From: Anaerolineaceae bacterium UBA2274
GTDB lineage: Bacteria; Chloroflexota; Anaerolineae; Anaerolineales; Anaerolineaceae
DNA: 26,175 nucleotides
NCBI GenBank assembly: GCA_002347705.1
Contig: DDWY01000008.1
Coordinates: 1-26,175 of the forward strand
Direction of reading: 5' to 3'
The notes below the pieces were generated by a model that was not told the origin of the DNA, did no database searches, and saw only the letters and a program-made list of their open reading frames with translations. The number at the start of each line of letters is the position of its first letter. The first letter of the stretch is position 1. This document shows, piece after piece, positions 7,506-15,429 of this stretch. The position numbers were made by a program, and so were the translations under genes.

Positions 7506-8933
7506 CTACCCCAACTTGCTCACCCCATACCTGATTCGTCGCAGCGATTCTTCTCTTCCCAGCAACGCAGCCAATTCAGTAGCACCGCCGGGGGAGGTTT
7601 CCTGCCCGGAAAGGGCGGTGCGGATGGGCCACATGACCGTCCCCACCTTGAAACTCTGCTCCTGCGCGAAAGCTTTCAGCACCTCAAACAGACTCTCGTT
7701 GCTCCAGATCTCGAGGTTTTCCAGCAGGGGCACAACCGCTTCCAAAACCGCACGGGAGCTCTCCAGGGTCGATTTCGACTTCTTATTCTCAAACATTTCC
7801 ACGGAATATTCCGGCAGCTCAGCCAGAAATCCAACCAATTGCGGGATGTCCGTCAGAGTTTCGGTGCGAATCTGGATCAGCTGGCTGATTTTTTCAAGGT
7901 CAAAACCTTTTAAACCTTCGGGATAAAACGGCAGGGCAATTTGGTGGAAGGCTTCAGGGCTGAGAGAGCGGATATGCTCACCGTTCAGCCAGCGCAGCTT
8001 GTCCATTGAAAAGGCGGCATTGGCTTTGTTGATGCGGTCCATGTCAAAAGCCGCGATCAGATCTTCCATCAGGAAGAACTCGCGCTCGTCCCCCGGGTTC
8101 CATCCAAGCAGCGCGACATAATTCACGATGGCCTGCGGCAGAAAACCCATCCGCACCAGGTCCTCAAAAGAGGGGTCTCCCTTGCGCTTGCTCATCTTGG
8201 CGCCATCCTCGCGGATGATGTGAGGCAGGTGGATGTATTCCGGATGCTCCCAGCCAAAAGCTTCGTAAAGCAGGTTGTATTTTGGGGTGGACGAGAGATA
8301 TTCCTGCCCGCGGATCACATGCGAAACTTCCATCAGGTGGTCGTCAACCACATTGGCGAAGTTATAGGTGGGGAAGCCATCGGATTTGAGCAGCACCTGG
8401 TCATCGAGCTGTTTATTTTCGATGGAGATATGCCCATAGACATGATCATCAAAACTGCTGATGCCTTCCAGCGGAATGCGTTGGCGCACAACCGGCACCA
8501 AACCTTCCGCAAAGCGGGCTGCCACCTCCTGCGAAGTCAGTTTGCGGCATGGGTCGCGGTAGCCCTCCACGCGTTCATTGCTGGCTTCGAGGGCGGGTTT
8601 GTCTTCCTTACTGCAGAAGCAGTAGTAGGCATGTCCGCTCGCAATTAATTTCTGCGCGTAGTCTTTATAAATTGGCAGGCGTTCGCTTTGCACATAAGGG
8701 CCAAAACCACCGTCCTTATCAGGACCTTCATCGTAGCTTATGCCAGCCAGGGCAAGCCCGCGATAGATCGCCGCGACTGCCTCAGGCACGTTGCGGTTCT
8801 GGTCGGTATCTTCGATGCGCAGGATGAACTTGCCTTCCGCCTTTTTGGCGATCAGATAGGCGTAAAGGGCGGTGCGAAGGTTGCCGATGTGCATGTAGCC
8901 GGTAGGGCTGGGAGCAAAGCGAGTTCTGAACAT
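7506..8933 (-). CDS. gltX: glutamyl-tRNA synthetase
   Basis: A 475-residue class I aminoacyl-tRNA synthetase that charges tRNA-Glu (in many bacteria also tRNA-Gln, with later amidation). The Rossmann fold shows the HIGH-type signature RFAPSPTGYMHIGNLRTAL at residues 5-23, and ILRIEDTDQNR follows. The KMSKR loop is exact at about residues 246-250 (KMSKRKGDPSFEDL). GYPTYNFANVVDDHLM-like binding elements (here GFPTYNFANVVDDH) and VIRGQEYLSSTPKY are present. The anticodon-binding C-terminal domain ends in LRRIRYGVSKLG. The ATG at 8933 is preceded by AGGAAG at 5 nt. It is transcribed in the same direction as uvrA, but 327 bp of repeats separate them, so cotranscription is uncertain. Length and motifs are complete. 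Confidence 0.97.
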   Translation of the reverse strand: MFRTRFAPSPTGYMHIGNLRTALYAYLIAKKAEGKFILRIEDTDQNRNVPEAVAAIYRGLALAGISYDEGPDKDGGFGPYVQSERLPIYKDYAQKLIASGHAYYCFCSKEDKPALEASNERVEGYRDPCRKLTSQEVAARFAEGLVPVVRQRIPLEGISSFDDHVYGHISIENKQLDDQVLLKSDGFPTYNFANVVDDHLMEVSHVIRGQEYLSSTPKYNLLYEAFGWEHPEYIHLPHIIREDGAKMSKRKGDPSFEDLVRMGFLPQAIVNYVALLGWNPGDEREFFLMEDLIAAFDMDRINKANAAFSMDKLRWLNGEHIRSLSPEAFHQIALPFYPEGLKGFDLEKISQLIQIRTETLTDIPQLVGFLAELPEYSVEMFENKKSKSTLESSRAVLEAVVPLLENLEIWSNESLFEVLKAFAQEQSFKVGTVMWPIRTALSGQETSPGGATELAALLGREESLRRIRYGVSKLG

Positions 8934-9026
8934 AAATACTTCCTGTTTTGTTAGTTTCTGGCCTGAATCCTACCATAATCAGAGCAAATCCCGCGTGAGG
9001 ACTAAAGCCCTCTTGTACGGATGGGG

Positions 9027-9206
9027 CTTGCTCCATCCGCCAATGCCTAACGTCAGGTTCAACAGCGGAACCTGACCTACGCCTTGCTCCATCCGCCAAT
9101 GCTCCTAATATCAGGTTCAACAGCGGAACCTGACCGACACCTCGTCCACCAATGCTCTTAATGTCAGATTCAACAGCGGATGCTCTCAGAGCACGATGAC
9201 CTGACC
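9027..9206 (-). repeat. tandem array of three REP units
   Basis: Units begin at 9027, 9083 and 9141. Each starts with a CTTGCTCCATCCGCCAATGC-type spacer, shortened in the third, followed by a REP hairpin read on the minus strand. Unit 1 has a 9-bp stem (9052-9060 with 9068-9076) and unit 2 an 8-bp stem (9111-9118 with 9126-9133), both with 7-nt loops. Unit 3 has a longer loop that contains an inner hairpin (TGCTCTCAGAGCA near 9181) and matches the layout of the REP at 25948. Confidence 0.75.
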
Positions 9207-9217
9207 TAAAATTAACG

Positions 9218-9259
9218 CTATCAGCTATCAGCTATCAGCTATCAACTATCATCTATCAC
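9218..9259. repeat. heptanucleotide tandem repeat (CTATCAN) x6
   Basis: Six head-to-tail copies of CTATCA plus a variable base (G,G,G,A,T,C). The tract ends one base before the uvrA stop codon complement. An octamer tract with similar bases (CGACTATT) lies at 15346. Confidence 0.85.
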
Positions 9260-9260
9260 C

Positions 9261-12164
9261 TTATTGACAACTCTGTCGATGGCGATCAAGGACGTACTTG
9301 CGCAGATACTGACCAGTGTAGCTTCTTTCGATGTGGCATAAATCTTCTGGCGTACCCTCCGCCAGCAGCTCTCCTCCGCGGTCGCCGCCTTCAGGGCCAA
9401 GGTCAATGATCCAATCCGCCACTTTAAGGATGTCCAAATTGTGCTCAATGATCACAACCGTATTACCAGCATTCACCAGGGTCTGCAGTACCTCGATCAG
9501 CATATGCACATCCGCAGCGTGCAGCCCAACAGAAGGTTCGTCCAGCACATATAGGGTCTTGCCTGTGGCAACCCGCGAAAGTTCTTTGGAGAGCTTCACG
9601 CGCTGCGCCTCCCCACCCGAAAGTGTTGGAGCAGGCTGCCCAAGGCGTATATAACCGCAGCCAACATCCTTCAGGGTCTGGAGTTTGCGACGGATGCGCG
9701 GAAAGGCTTCAAAATACTCCAAAGCGCTGTCAACCGTCATGTTCAACACGTCCGCGATGCTCTTATCTTTAAAGCGTACCTGCAGCGTTTCGTGGTTGTA
9801 GCGGCTGCCGCGGCAGACCTCACAAGGCACGTAGACATCCGGCAGGAACTGCATCTCGATCTTTAGTTGCCCTTCCCCGCGGCAGGCTTCACAGCGACCG
9901 CCCTTGACGTTGAATGAAAAACGTCCTTTGTTGTAGCCGCGCAGTTTTGAGTCAGGCAAACTGGCGAACAGGTCGCGGATCATATCGAACATGCCAGTAT
10001 ACGTAGCAGGATTTGAGCGCGGAGTGCGGCCAATGGGGGATTGGTCAATGTTGATGACCTTGTCGAGATTTTCAATTCCCTCGATACGTTCGTGCTTCCC
10101 GGCGTTGGTATGCGCGCCCATCAACTTACGCGCCAGCGCGTTGTAGAGGATCTCCACCGTAAGGGTCGACTTGCCTGAGCCTGAAACACCGGTCACGCAC
10201 ACAAATTTGCCAAGCGGAATCGTAATATTCAGGTTCTTGAGGTTGTTTTCCTGGGCACCAACGATCTTCAGGCTTTGCCCGCTGCCGTTGCGGCGATTCG
10301 CGGGGATGGGAACAAACTTTTCCCCGCTCAGATATGCGCCCGTAATTGATTTGGGAGAGGCTTCGATCTGTTCTGGTGTACCTTCTGCCACCAGGTAACC
10401 GCCTTCTTCACCCGCGCCAGGCCCCAAATCTATCACCCAATCCGCCGAGCGAATGGTTTCATCGTCATGTTCCACCACCAGCAGCGTGTTGCCAAGGTCG
10501 CGCAGCCCTTTGAGTGTCTCGAGCAGCCGGCTGTTATCGCGCGGGTGCAGCCCAATCGAGGGCTCATCCAGAACATAAAGCACACCCATCAGCTTGGAAC
10601 CTACCTGGGTCGCCAGCCTGATGCGCTGCGCTTCACCGCCGGAGAGGGAAATGGCTGAACGTTCAAGCGTCAGATAATCCAAGCCCACGTCCACCATAAA
10701 CCCCAGCCGCGCGTCGATCTCGCGCAACAGTCGCTCAGCAATCAACATCTGGCGTTTAGTCAGGGGAGAATTTTGTTCTTCCATCAGGCGATGGACCCAA
10801 TCGAGCGTCTTATTGATCGGCCATTCAGTTACCTGGATGATATTCTTGCCGTCCACGGTCACGCCCAAGGCTTCCTTGCGCAAACGCTTGCCATGGCACT
10901 CCGGGCATGGGTTGAGCGAGATGAAAGCCCCGATCTTGGAACGAATCCATTCCGAATCTGTGTCTTTGTAGCGCCGTTGCATATTGCCGATCACGCCCTC
11001 AAACGGAGTGCTGAAGGTACTCTGTCTTCCAGTCCGTCCGATGTAATCGACTCGGATCTCCTTCCCCTTGGTTCCATAAAGCAAAAGATCAAGTTGTTTT
11101 TCGTTTAGTGTGCTGATCGGTTCATCCACGCTGAAACCAGCATGTTTTGCCAGGGCTTCAAGCATTTGCCAGGAATAGCCTCCAACCTCGCGCGGGGTCC
11201 AGTCGGGCATGGCAATCGCGCCATCACGCAGGCTTTTGCTCTTATCAGGGATCAGAAGCTCAGGATTGACTTCTTCCAAAGCGCCCAGTCCCTGGCAGAC
11301 CGGGCAGGCACCATGGGGGGTGTTGAACGAAAAGGTTCGCGGCTCAATTTCTATGAGCAGGGAACCGTGCTCAGGGCAGGCAAGATTCTCGGAAAACGGG
11401 ATGTCTTCCGGAGGGTCTGCGCTGAGGTTGTGGATGGTTAGATAGCCCTCACCATATCTCAAAGCAGTTTCAACCGAGTCGGTCAGGCGGGAAATCATGC
11501 TGAGGCGTTCATCTTCAGTTTCAGGCGCGTTGATCACAAGACGATCAACAATGGCCTCAATCGTATGTTTTTTATAGCGATCCAGATCCATCTGTTCGTC
11601 AAGATTGAAGACAAGCCCGTCCACCCGCACGCGTGTGAAGCCGCTTTTGCTGATCTCGTCAAAAAGCGCCTGATACGTGCCTTTGCGTTCCCGCACCATT
11701 GGTGCCAACACCAGCAGACGCGAACCTGCCGGCAAATTCGTGATCGTTTCAACGATTTCCTGCGCTGATTGCTTTTGAACCGTTCGCCCACAGATCGGGC
11801 AGTGCGGCACGCCCGCTCGGGCAAAAAGCAAACGGAAGTAGTCGTAAACCTCAGTAACCGTGCCAACGGTGGAACGGGGATTGTTTGAGGTCGATTTCTG
11901 GTCAATCGAAACCGCGGGGGAGAGCCCGTCGATCGAGTCCACATCCGGCTTATCCATCTGCCCCAGGTATTGACGGGCGTAGGAAGAAAGCGACTCCACG
12001 TAACGGCGCTGCCCTTCGGCAAAGATTGTGTCGAAAGCCAACGAGCTTTTGCCCGAGCCCGAAAGCCCGGTCATCACCACCAGCTTGTCGCGCGGGATTT
12101 CTACCGTAATATTTTTGAGGTTGTGTTCACGCGCGCCAACCACGCGCAGGTTATCTGTAGGCAT
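9261..12164 (-). CDS. uvrA: excinuclease ABC subunit A
   Basis: UvrA is the dimeric ABC-type ATPase that finds bulky DNA lesions and loads UvrB in nucleotide excision repair. The 967-residue chain has two ATPase halves. The first Walker A, GLSGSGKSS, is at residues 33-41, followed by RRYVESLSSYARQYLGQM. A zinc-binding pair begins at CPICG. The first signature is SLSGGEAQRIRLATQ with the Walker B VLYVLDEPSIGLHPRD. The second half has TGVSGSGKSTL, the zinc module CEACRGEG...CEVCRGSRYN, TLSGGEAQRVKLSKELS and LYVLDEPSVGLHAAD. I prefer the ATG at 12164 (MPTDNLRVVGARE) to the TTG at 12182. The alternative would add six residues with no ribosome-binding site, while GGAG lies about 12 nt before the ATG, a little far. 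uvrB is separate at 16935, as is usual outside uvrBA operons. Confidence 0.97.
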   Translation of the reverse strand: MPTDNLRVVGAREHNLKNITVEIPRDKLVVMTGLSGSGKSSLAFDTIFAEGQRRYVESLSSYARQYLGQMDKPDVDSIDGLSPAVSIDQKSTSNNPRSTVGTVTEVYDYFRLLFARAGVPHCPICGRTVQKQSAQEIVETITNLPAGSRLLVLAPMVRERKGTYQALFDEISKSGFTRVRVDGLVFNLDEQMDLDRYKKHTIEAIVDRLVINAPETEDERLSMISRLTDSVETALRYGEGYLTIHNLSADPPEDIPFSENLACPEHGSLLIEIEPRTFSFNTPHGACPVCQGLGALEEVNPELLIPDKSKSLRDGAIAMPDWTPREVGGYSWQMLEALAKHAGFSVDEPISTLNEKQLDLLLYGTKGKEIRVDYIGRTGRQSTFSTPFEGVIGNMQRRYKDTDSEWIRSKIGAFISLNPCPECHGKRLRKEALGVTVDGKNIIQVTEWPINKTLDWVHRLMEEQNSPLTKRQMLIAERLLREIDARLGFMVDVGLDYLTLERSAISLSGGEAQRIRLATQVGSKLMGVLYVLDEPSIGLHPRDNSRLLETLKGLRDLGNTLLVVEHDDETIRSADWVIDLGPGAGEEGGYLVAEGTPEQIEASPKSITGAYLSGEKFVPIPANRRNGSGQSLKIVGAQENNLKNLNITIPLGKFVCVTGVSGSGKSTLTVEILYNALARKLMGAHTNAGKHERIEGIENLDKVINIDQSPIGRTPRSNPATYTGMFDMIRDLFASLPDSKLRGYNKGRFSFNVKGGRCEACRGEGQLKIEMQFLPDVYVPCEVCRGSRYNHETLQVRFKDKSIADVLNMTVDSALEYFEAFPRIRRKLQTLKDVGCGYIRLGQPAPTLSGGEAQRVKLSKELSRVATGKTLYVLDEPSVGLHAADVHMLIEVLQTLVNAGNTVVIIEHNLDILKVADWIIDLGPEGGDRGGELLAEGTPEDLCHIERSYTGQYLRKYVLDRHRQSCQ

Positions 12165-12280
12165 AATCTGGTTAATCTCCAACCTTTTATTATATCATTT
12201 GTTCTATGAATTAACGCGATTTTTAATGCACGCTTTTTAATGCCAGGGATGGATAGGGTTAAGGGAAGTGTAAAACTCGC

Positions 12281-13393
12281 TTAGTCAGCAGAGATTCCGT
12301 CGGACTGAGAAGCCTTGCCTCGCGTCAGAAAAGGACTCAAGGAGAGCCCGACGAAAGTTGTCAGCCAGAAAGAGATCAGGCGAAAGCCAATCACTGCCAC
12401 AATGCTGATTTCCTTGGGAACGCCCAGACTGCTAAAAATGGCAGCCATAGTCGCTTCAATCACCCCCACACCTCCTGGCAGTATGAATGCGATCTTGGCA
12501 ATCAGGAAGGGAATTCCATATCCAGCAAAGAGAACCCCAAAATTAAGTCGATAGCCAGCGGCAAAGAATACCAGGTAGAGGCAGGTCATATCGAAAAGAA
12601 TATACGCAAAAGCGCCCAGCAGAGGGCGGAACCAACTGCCTTTGCGCAAGGACTTCCACGCCTGGAGCATTCCGTTGACATTTTGCTTAGTCTTTGCGGG
12701 ATCGTAGGGTTTCTTGCGTAATCGCGCCCAATGCCAGAGCGCCCAGTTGGCTACCTTGTAAGTGGTAGCCGGGAAAACAAGAGCCAATAAATAAATATAA
12801 GTGAAAATGATCAGGAACAGTAAGAAAATGCCATATTGTATTAGCTGTGCTTGCGTAATCCGATCGGTTAACGCCAGAAAAGCGATCCCAACAACGGATA
12901 CCAGGATAATTGCTCCATTGATCAACATAGAGGGCAAGATTCCAGCAATCGTCGCGCTGGATTTGCTGGCACCGTTTTTATTGACAAACCGGTAAGTCGC
13001 CGCTGCAGCGCCTATCCAGCCTCCTGCCACCAGTCCGATGCTGAAGGAAGACATTGCGATCATTGCTCCGGTGACAATGTTCAGACGGTGGTTGTGAAGA
13101 TCTAATAAGGCTTGCAGGCAGTAACCATAGCCCAAATATGCCAGCCCTTCAGCCAGAACAGCCAGGGCAACTGCCCACCAGGTCATCTCGCGCACCACTT
13201 CAAACGCATGGCGGATGTCCATCACCTTCGGCAGCACCAGGTTTACTGCCAGCCCAAGCAGCACCATAATGACGATCACTCGCCAGGTCTTTCTTTTGTT
13301 TTGAGGTTTCTCTATCTCAAAATCGTTCACGTTTTTCCGATCAGTTTTCCGCAGTCGCGGTAGTTTAAGTTCAATAAAGAGCTTGAACTGCAA
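12281..13393 (-). CDS. lysylphosphatidylglycerol synthase TM-region / flippase-like (UPF0104) membrane protein
   Basis: About 370 residues with a basic, charged N-terminal tail (about 40 residues) and roughly seven to eight membrane helices. It belongs by pattern to the PF03706-type family, which includes the membrane part of MprF and many stand-alone predicted lipid or glycolipid flippases. Seen here: the long loop segment SSFSIGLVAGGWIGAAAATYR, the central KSLRKGSWFRPLLGAF, and the conserved PGGVGVIEATM near the C-terminus. No soluble aminoacyl-transferase domain is fused, so lysyl-PG synthesis itself is not expected. The start is uncertain: the TTG at 13393 gives the full tail, while a GTG within the tail (residue 22) with GGA upstream would shorten it. 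Both precede the first helix. It stands alone between uvrA and the divergent yjbQ. Confidence 0.8.
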   Translation of the reverse strand: MQFKLFIELKLPRLRKTDRKNVNDFEIEKPQNKRKTWRVIVIMVLLGLAVNLVLPKVMDIRHAFEVVREMTWWAVALAVLAEGLAYLGYGYCLQALLDLHNHRLNIVTGAMIAMSSFSIGLVAGGWIGAAAATYRFVNKNGASKSSATIAGILPSMLINGAIILVSVVGIAFLALTDRITQAQLIQYGIFLLFLIIFTYIYLLALVFPATTYKVANWALWHWARLRKKPYDPAKTKQNVNGMLQAWKSLRKGSWFRPLLGAFAYILFDMTCLYLVFFAAGYRLNFGVLFAGYGIPFLIAKIAFILPGGVGVIEATMAAIFSSLGVPKEISIVAVIGFRLISFWLTTFVGLSLSPFLTRGKASQSDGISAD

Positions 13394-13503
13394 TTCTCAC
13401 ACCAAAGGGCTCAACTCTTTAGCGATTTTACACCAATCAGCCATATTTATACTTGCAATTTTTTCAGCATCCTCGCGGTTACAATAAAACAAATGCTCAT
13501 GCT

Positions 13504-13521
13504 GCATGTTTTCAAACATGC
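13504..13521. promoter_or_regulatory. 8-bp inverted repeat upstream of yjbQ
   Basis: GCATGTTT (13504-13511), two bases, AAACATGC (13514-13521): a perfect palindrome 26 bp before the yjbQ ATG and just after a TACAAT (13480-13485). It could be an operator or an mRNA hairpin. No matching copy was noticed elsewhere in the window. Confidence 0.4.
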
Positions 13522-13547
13522 AAAACTGCTTGAAAAAGAAGGTTAAC

Positions 13548-13967
13548 ATGAAAAGCTATCGAAAAGAATTAATGATGCGCATTCCCGGTAGACGGGCATT
13601 CGTGAACATCACTCCGGAAGTTGAAAGAGCCCTTGCTGAAAGTGGCATCAGAGAAGGTTTGGTGTTGGTCAATCCGATGCACATCACCGCTTCCGTTTTC
13701 ATCAACGACGATGAGCATGGATTACACCACGACTATGATCATTGGCTGGAGCAGATCGCGCCGCATGCCCCGGTTGGGCAGTACCGCCATAACGACACCG
13801 GTGAGGACAATGCCGACGCGCATATCAAGCGGCAGATCATGGGGCGCGAAGTGGTTGTCGCGATTACGGAAGGCAGGCTTGACTTTGGCACCTGGGAGCA
13901 GATTTTTTACGGGGAGTTTGACGGCGGACGCCCAAAACGTGTGCTGATTAAAATCATCGGCGAGTGA
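13548..13967 (+). CDS. YjbQ / UPF0047 family protein (secondary thiamine-phosphate synthase-like)
   Basis: 139 residues, normal for this small, very widespread family. E. coli YjbQ shows weak thiamine-phosphate synthase activity, but the true role is unsettled. The conserved core is present: ITPEVERALAESGIREGLVL, NPMHITASVFINDDE, a His-rich putative metal or active site (HGLHHDYDHWLEQIAPH), YRHNDTGEDNADAHIKRQIMG, and the terminal GTWEQIFYGEFDGGRPKRV. I chose the ATG at 13548 because GAAGG lies 5 nt upstream and the protein then begins like its family. The longer frame from 13506 would translate the inverted repeat at 13504-13521. There is no thiamine operon nearby. It lies upstream of the superoxide dismutase, but that gene has its own promoter. 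Confidence 0.9.
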   Translation: MKSYRKELMMRIPGRRAFVNITPEVERALAESGIREGLVLVNPMHITASVFINDDEHGLHHDYDHWLEQIAPHAPVGQYRHNDTGEDNADAHIKRQIMGREVVVAITEGRLDFGTWEQIFYGEFDGGRPKRVLIKIIGE

Positions 13968-13997
13968 GTGGGTGTATAACTTTTTAGGTCTTTAGTT

Positions 13998-14026
13998 TTG
14001 AAAAACAACCTCCCTTTGGCTATAAT
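13998..14026 (+). promoter_or_regulatory. sigma70-type promoter of the superoxide dismutase gene
   Basis: TTGAAA (13998-14003), 17-bp spacer, TATAAT (14021-14026). Transcription would start near 14033, leaving a leader of about 30 nt with a GAGAG ribosome-binding site. This is the best promoter in the window. Confidence 0.8.
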
Positions 14027-14064
14027 TTGTTTAGACACATTAAAAGACCAGAAAGAGAGAAAAT

Positions 14065-14709
14065 ATGATCCATCACACTTCAACAAAAGAATCCTGGATG
14101 AAAACCCCAGTTGAATTGCCTGAACTTCCCTGGGCGAAGGATGCTCTTGCACCCATCATTTCCGAAGAGACCATCAACTTCCACTATGGCAAGCACCACA
14201 AAGCATATGTGGACAAAACCAAAGAATTGATTGCCGGCACTGAGCTGGAAGGCAAGAGCCTTGAAGAGGTCATTATTGCCGCTGCGGCTGCCAGACCCGA
14301 GAAGCAAGGTTTGTTCAATAATGCCAGCCAGGCTTGGAATCACAATTTTTATTGGGATTGCCTCACCCCCGCTGAGAATTCGAAGATGCCCGAAGAGCTT
14401 GCAGCCCTGCTCGTGCGCGACTTTGGCTCTGTGGAGGAATTCAAGAAGCAATTGGTAGATGCTGGCATGACCCAGTTTGGCAGCGGCTGGGCTTGGGTAG
14501 TGCTTGAAGACGGCAAGCTTGCCGTTGGCAAGACCCCCAACGCCGATAATCCCTGGACTGACGACAAAAAGGCGGTGCTTGTGCTCGATGTCTGGGAGCA
14601 CGCCTATTATCTGGATTATCAGAACGCCCGCAAAGCTTACCTCGACAAAGTCGTGGATACGATCATCAACTGGGACTATATGCTCCAGAACATCAAGAAG
14701 TACCTTTAA
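14065..14709 (+). CDS. sodB: superoxide dismutase, Fe-type
   Basis: Converts superoxide to oxygen and hydrogen peroxide. The 214 residues cover the whole Fe/Mn-SOD fold: N-terminal hairpin with NFHYGKHHKAYV, then FNNASQAWNHNFYW, GSGWAWVVLEDGKL and LDVWEHAYYLDYQNARKAYL. The metal ligands are His40, His93, Asp175 and His179. Gln89 sits where Fe-SODs carry the active-site Gln (NNA-Q-WNH-FYW), and NPWTDDKKAVL also fits the Fe branch, so Fe is inferred although cambialistic use cannot be excluded. The ATG at 14065 has a GAGAG site and adds 11 residues compared with the family; the ATG at 14098 (MKTPVELPELPW) would give the usual start. The gene has its own promoter and terminator, so it is monocistronic. 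It fits oxygen protection in a likely anaerobic or microaerophilic lineage. Confidence 0.95.
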   Translation: MIHHTSTKESWMKTPVELPELPWAKDALAPIISEETINFHYGKHHKAYVDKTKELIAGTELEGKSLEEVIIAAAAARPEKQGLFNNASQAWNHNFYWDCLTPAENSKMPEELAALLVRDFGSVEEFKKQLVDAGMTQFGSGWAWVVLEDGKLAVGKTPNADNPWTDDKKAVLVLDVWEHAYYLDYQNARKAYLDKVVDTIINWDYMLQNIKKYL

Positions 14710-14727
14710 TCTACTCATTTACATGCA

Positions 14728-14753
14728 AAAAGACGGGCGTAAGCCCGTCTTTT
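14728..14753 (+). terminator. intrinsic terminator of the superoxide dismutase gene
   Basis: AAAAGACGGGC and GCCCGTCTTTT form an 11-bp perfect stem with a GTAA loop and a T-run, 19 nt after the stop codon. A near-copy lies at 15231. Confidence 0.93.
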
Positions 14754-14782
14754 GTGTCCTGATCTGGATATAATGACCGTTT

Positions 14783-14850
14783 GTCATTGCCAGGCACAAA
14801 GCAATCTAAACTGTCTGCACACCAAAAGCGGTAGAGATCTGCAATCACAC
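14783..14850 (+). repeat. partial MITE-like element (left half)
   Basis: It starts GTCATTGCCAGGCACAAAGC and continues AATCTAAACTGTCTGCA, like the left part of the copies at 14865 and 15055, but lacks the right inverted end. It lies 15 bp before the next full copy. Confidence 0.6.
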
Positions 14851-14864
14851 ATTGGTTCTTATCC

Positions 14865-15031
14865 GTCATTGCGAGGAACGGAGCAATCTAAACTGTTTGC
14901 ATACCAACACTCTGAGAGGTGCGAAAACCGCAAGCCTCTTCCGCTTCGCGAGGAACAACCGTGATTTCACCCTCCCGCATGCCTGGTATTCCACCATTCT
15001 AGATTGCTTCACAAAAGAGGTTCGTAATGAC
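14865..15031 (+). repeat. MITE-like element, 167 bp, copy c
   Basis: The left end GTCATTGCGAGGAACG...AGCAATCTA is matched in reverse by the right end TAGATTGCTTC...TTCGTAATGAC, so the element has imperfect terminal inverted repeats of about 30 bp. It has no ORF of its own. It is about 93% identical by eye to copy d. Confidence 0.8.
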
Positions 15032-15054
15032 ATCTTGGTTGTCTTTATTAATCT

Positions 15055-15221
15055 GTCATTGCGAGGAACGCAGCAATCTAAACTGTCTGCATACCAACAC
15101 TCATAAATGTCCGAAAACCGCAAGCCTCTTCCGCTTCGCGAGGAACAACCGTGATTTCACCCTCCCGCGTGCCTAATATTCCACCATTCTAGATTGCTTC
15201 ACAAAAGAGGTTCGCAATGAC
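15055..15221 (+). repeat. MITE-like element, 167 bp, copy d
   Basis: Same length and orientation as copy c, 190 bp downstream from start to start. Differences from copy c cluster in one short internal block (around 15105-15113), with a few isolated changes elsewhere. Confidence 0.8.
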
Positions 15222-15230
15222 AACTTAAAC

Positions 15231-15252
15231 GACAGGCGCAAGCCCGTCTTTT
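15231..15252 (+). terminator. decayed duplicate of the sod terminator
   Basis: GACAGGC, loop GCAA, GCCCGTC, then TTTT. It matches the sod terminator at 14732-14753, with one stem mismatch and the same TTTTGTGT downstream. It marks the far side of the repeat block and may no longer serve a gene. Confidence 0.55.
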
Positions 15253-15345
15253 GTGTGCGGCATGATGTCCTGCCTACGAGATAATCGTTGCTTGATCGTG
15301 CTGGTCTCGGAATGATAACGGACACCTGGGGAAAGAAGTTTTGGC

Positions 15346-15369
15346 CGACTATTCGACTATTCGACTATC
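15346..15369. repeat. octanucleotide tandem repeat (CGACTATT) x3
   Basis: Three head-to-tail copies, the last ending in C, 60 bp before the EamA start. It ends in CTATCACCTT, like the heptamer tract at 9218-9259. Confidence 0.75.
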
Positions 15370-15429
15370 ACCTTCTCCCACGCACCAAGTCCACATCCGT
15401 GATAAGATTGCCCCTTTGAGGAACATGCT

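Larger units (their letters stand above)
8934..9260. other. 327-bp intergenic region, gltX-uvrA
   Basis: No gene. From gltX outward: a short leader with the gltX ribosome-binding site, a tandem array of three REP-bearing units (9027-9206), then a heptanucleotide tract (9218-9259) that ends one base before the uvrA stop codon. Confidence 0.8.
14754..15429. other. intergenic region of MITE-like repeats
   Basis: No gene. It contains a half copy (14783 to about 14850) and two full copies (14865-15031, 15055-15221) of a MITE-like element, a near-copy of the sod terminator (15231-15252), a CGTAGGCAGGACAT REP-head-like stub on the minus strand near 15265-15282, and an octamer tract (15346-15369). 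EamA starts at 15430. Confidence 0.75.

Noticed and set aside
8990..9206. CRISPR array or riboswitch between gltX and uvrA
   Set aside because: The repeat units are hairpins of the GTAG REP family with spacers that are themselves repeated, so there are no unique spacers and no known aptamer core.
14080..14718. A 212-codon open frame on the minus strand across the superoxide dismutase gene
   Set aside because: It is an antisense shadow. The plus-strand protein has all SOD motifs, a promoter, a ribosome-binding site and a terminator.
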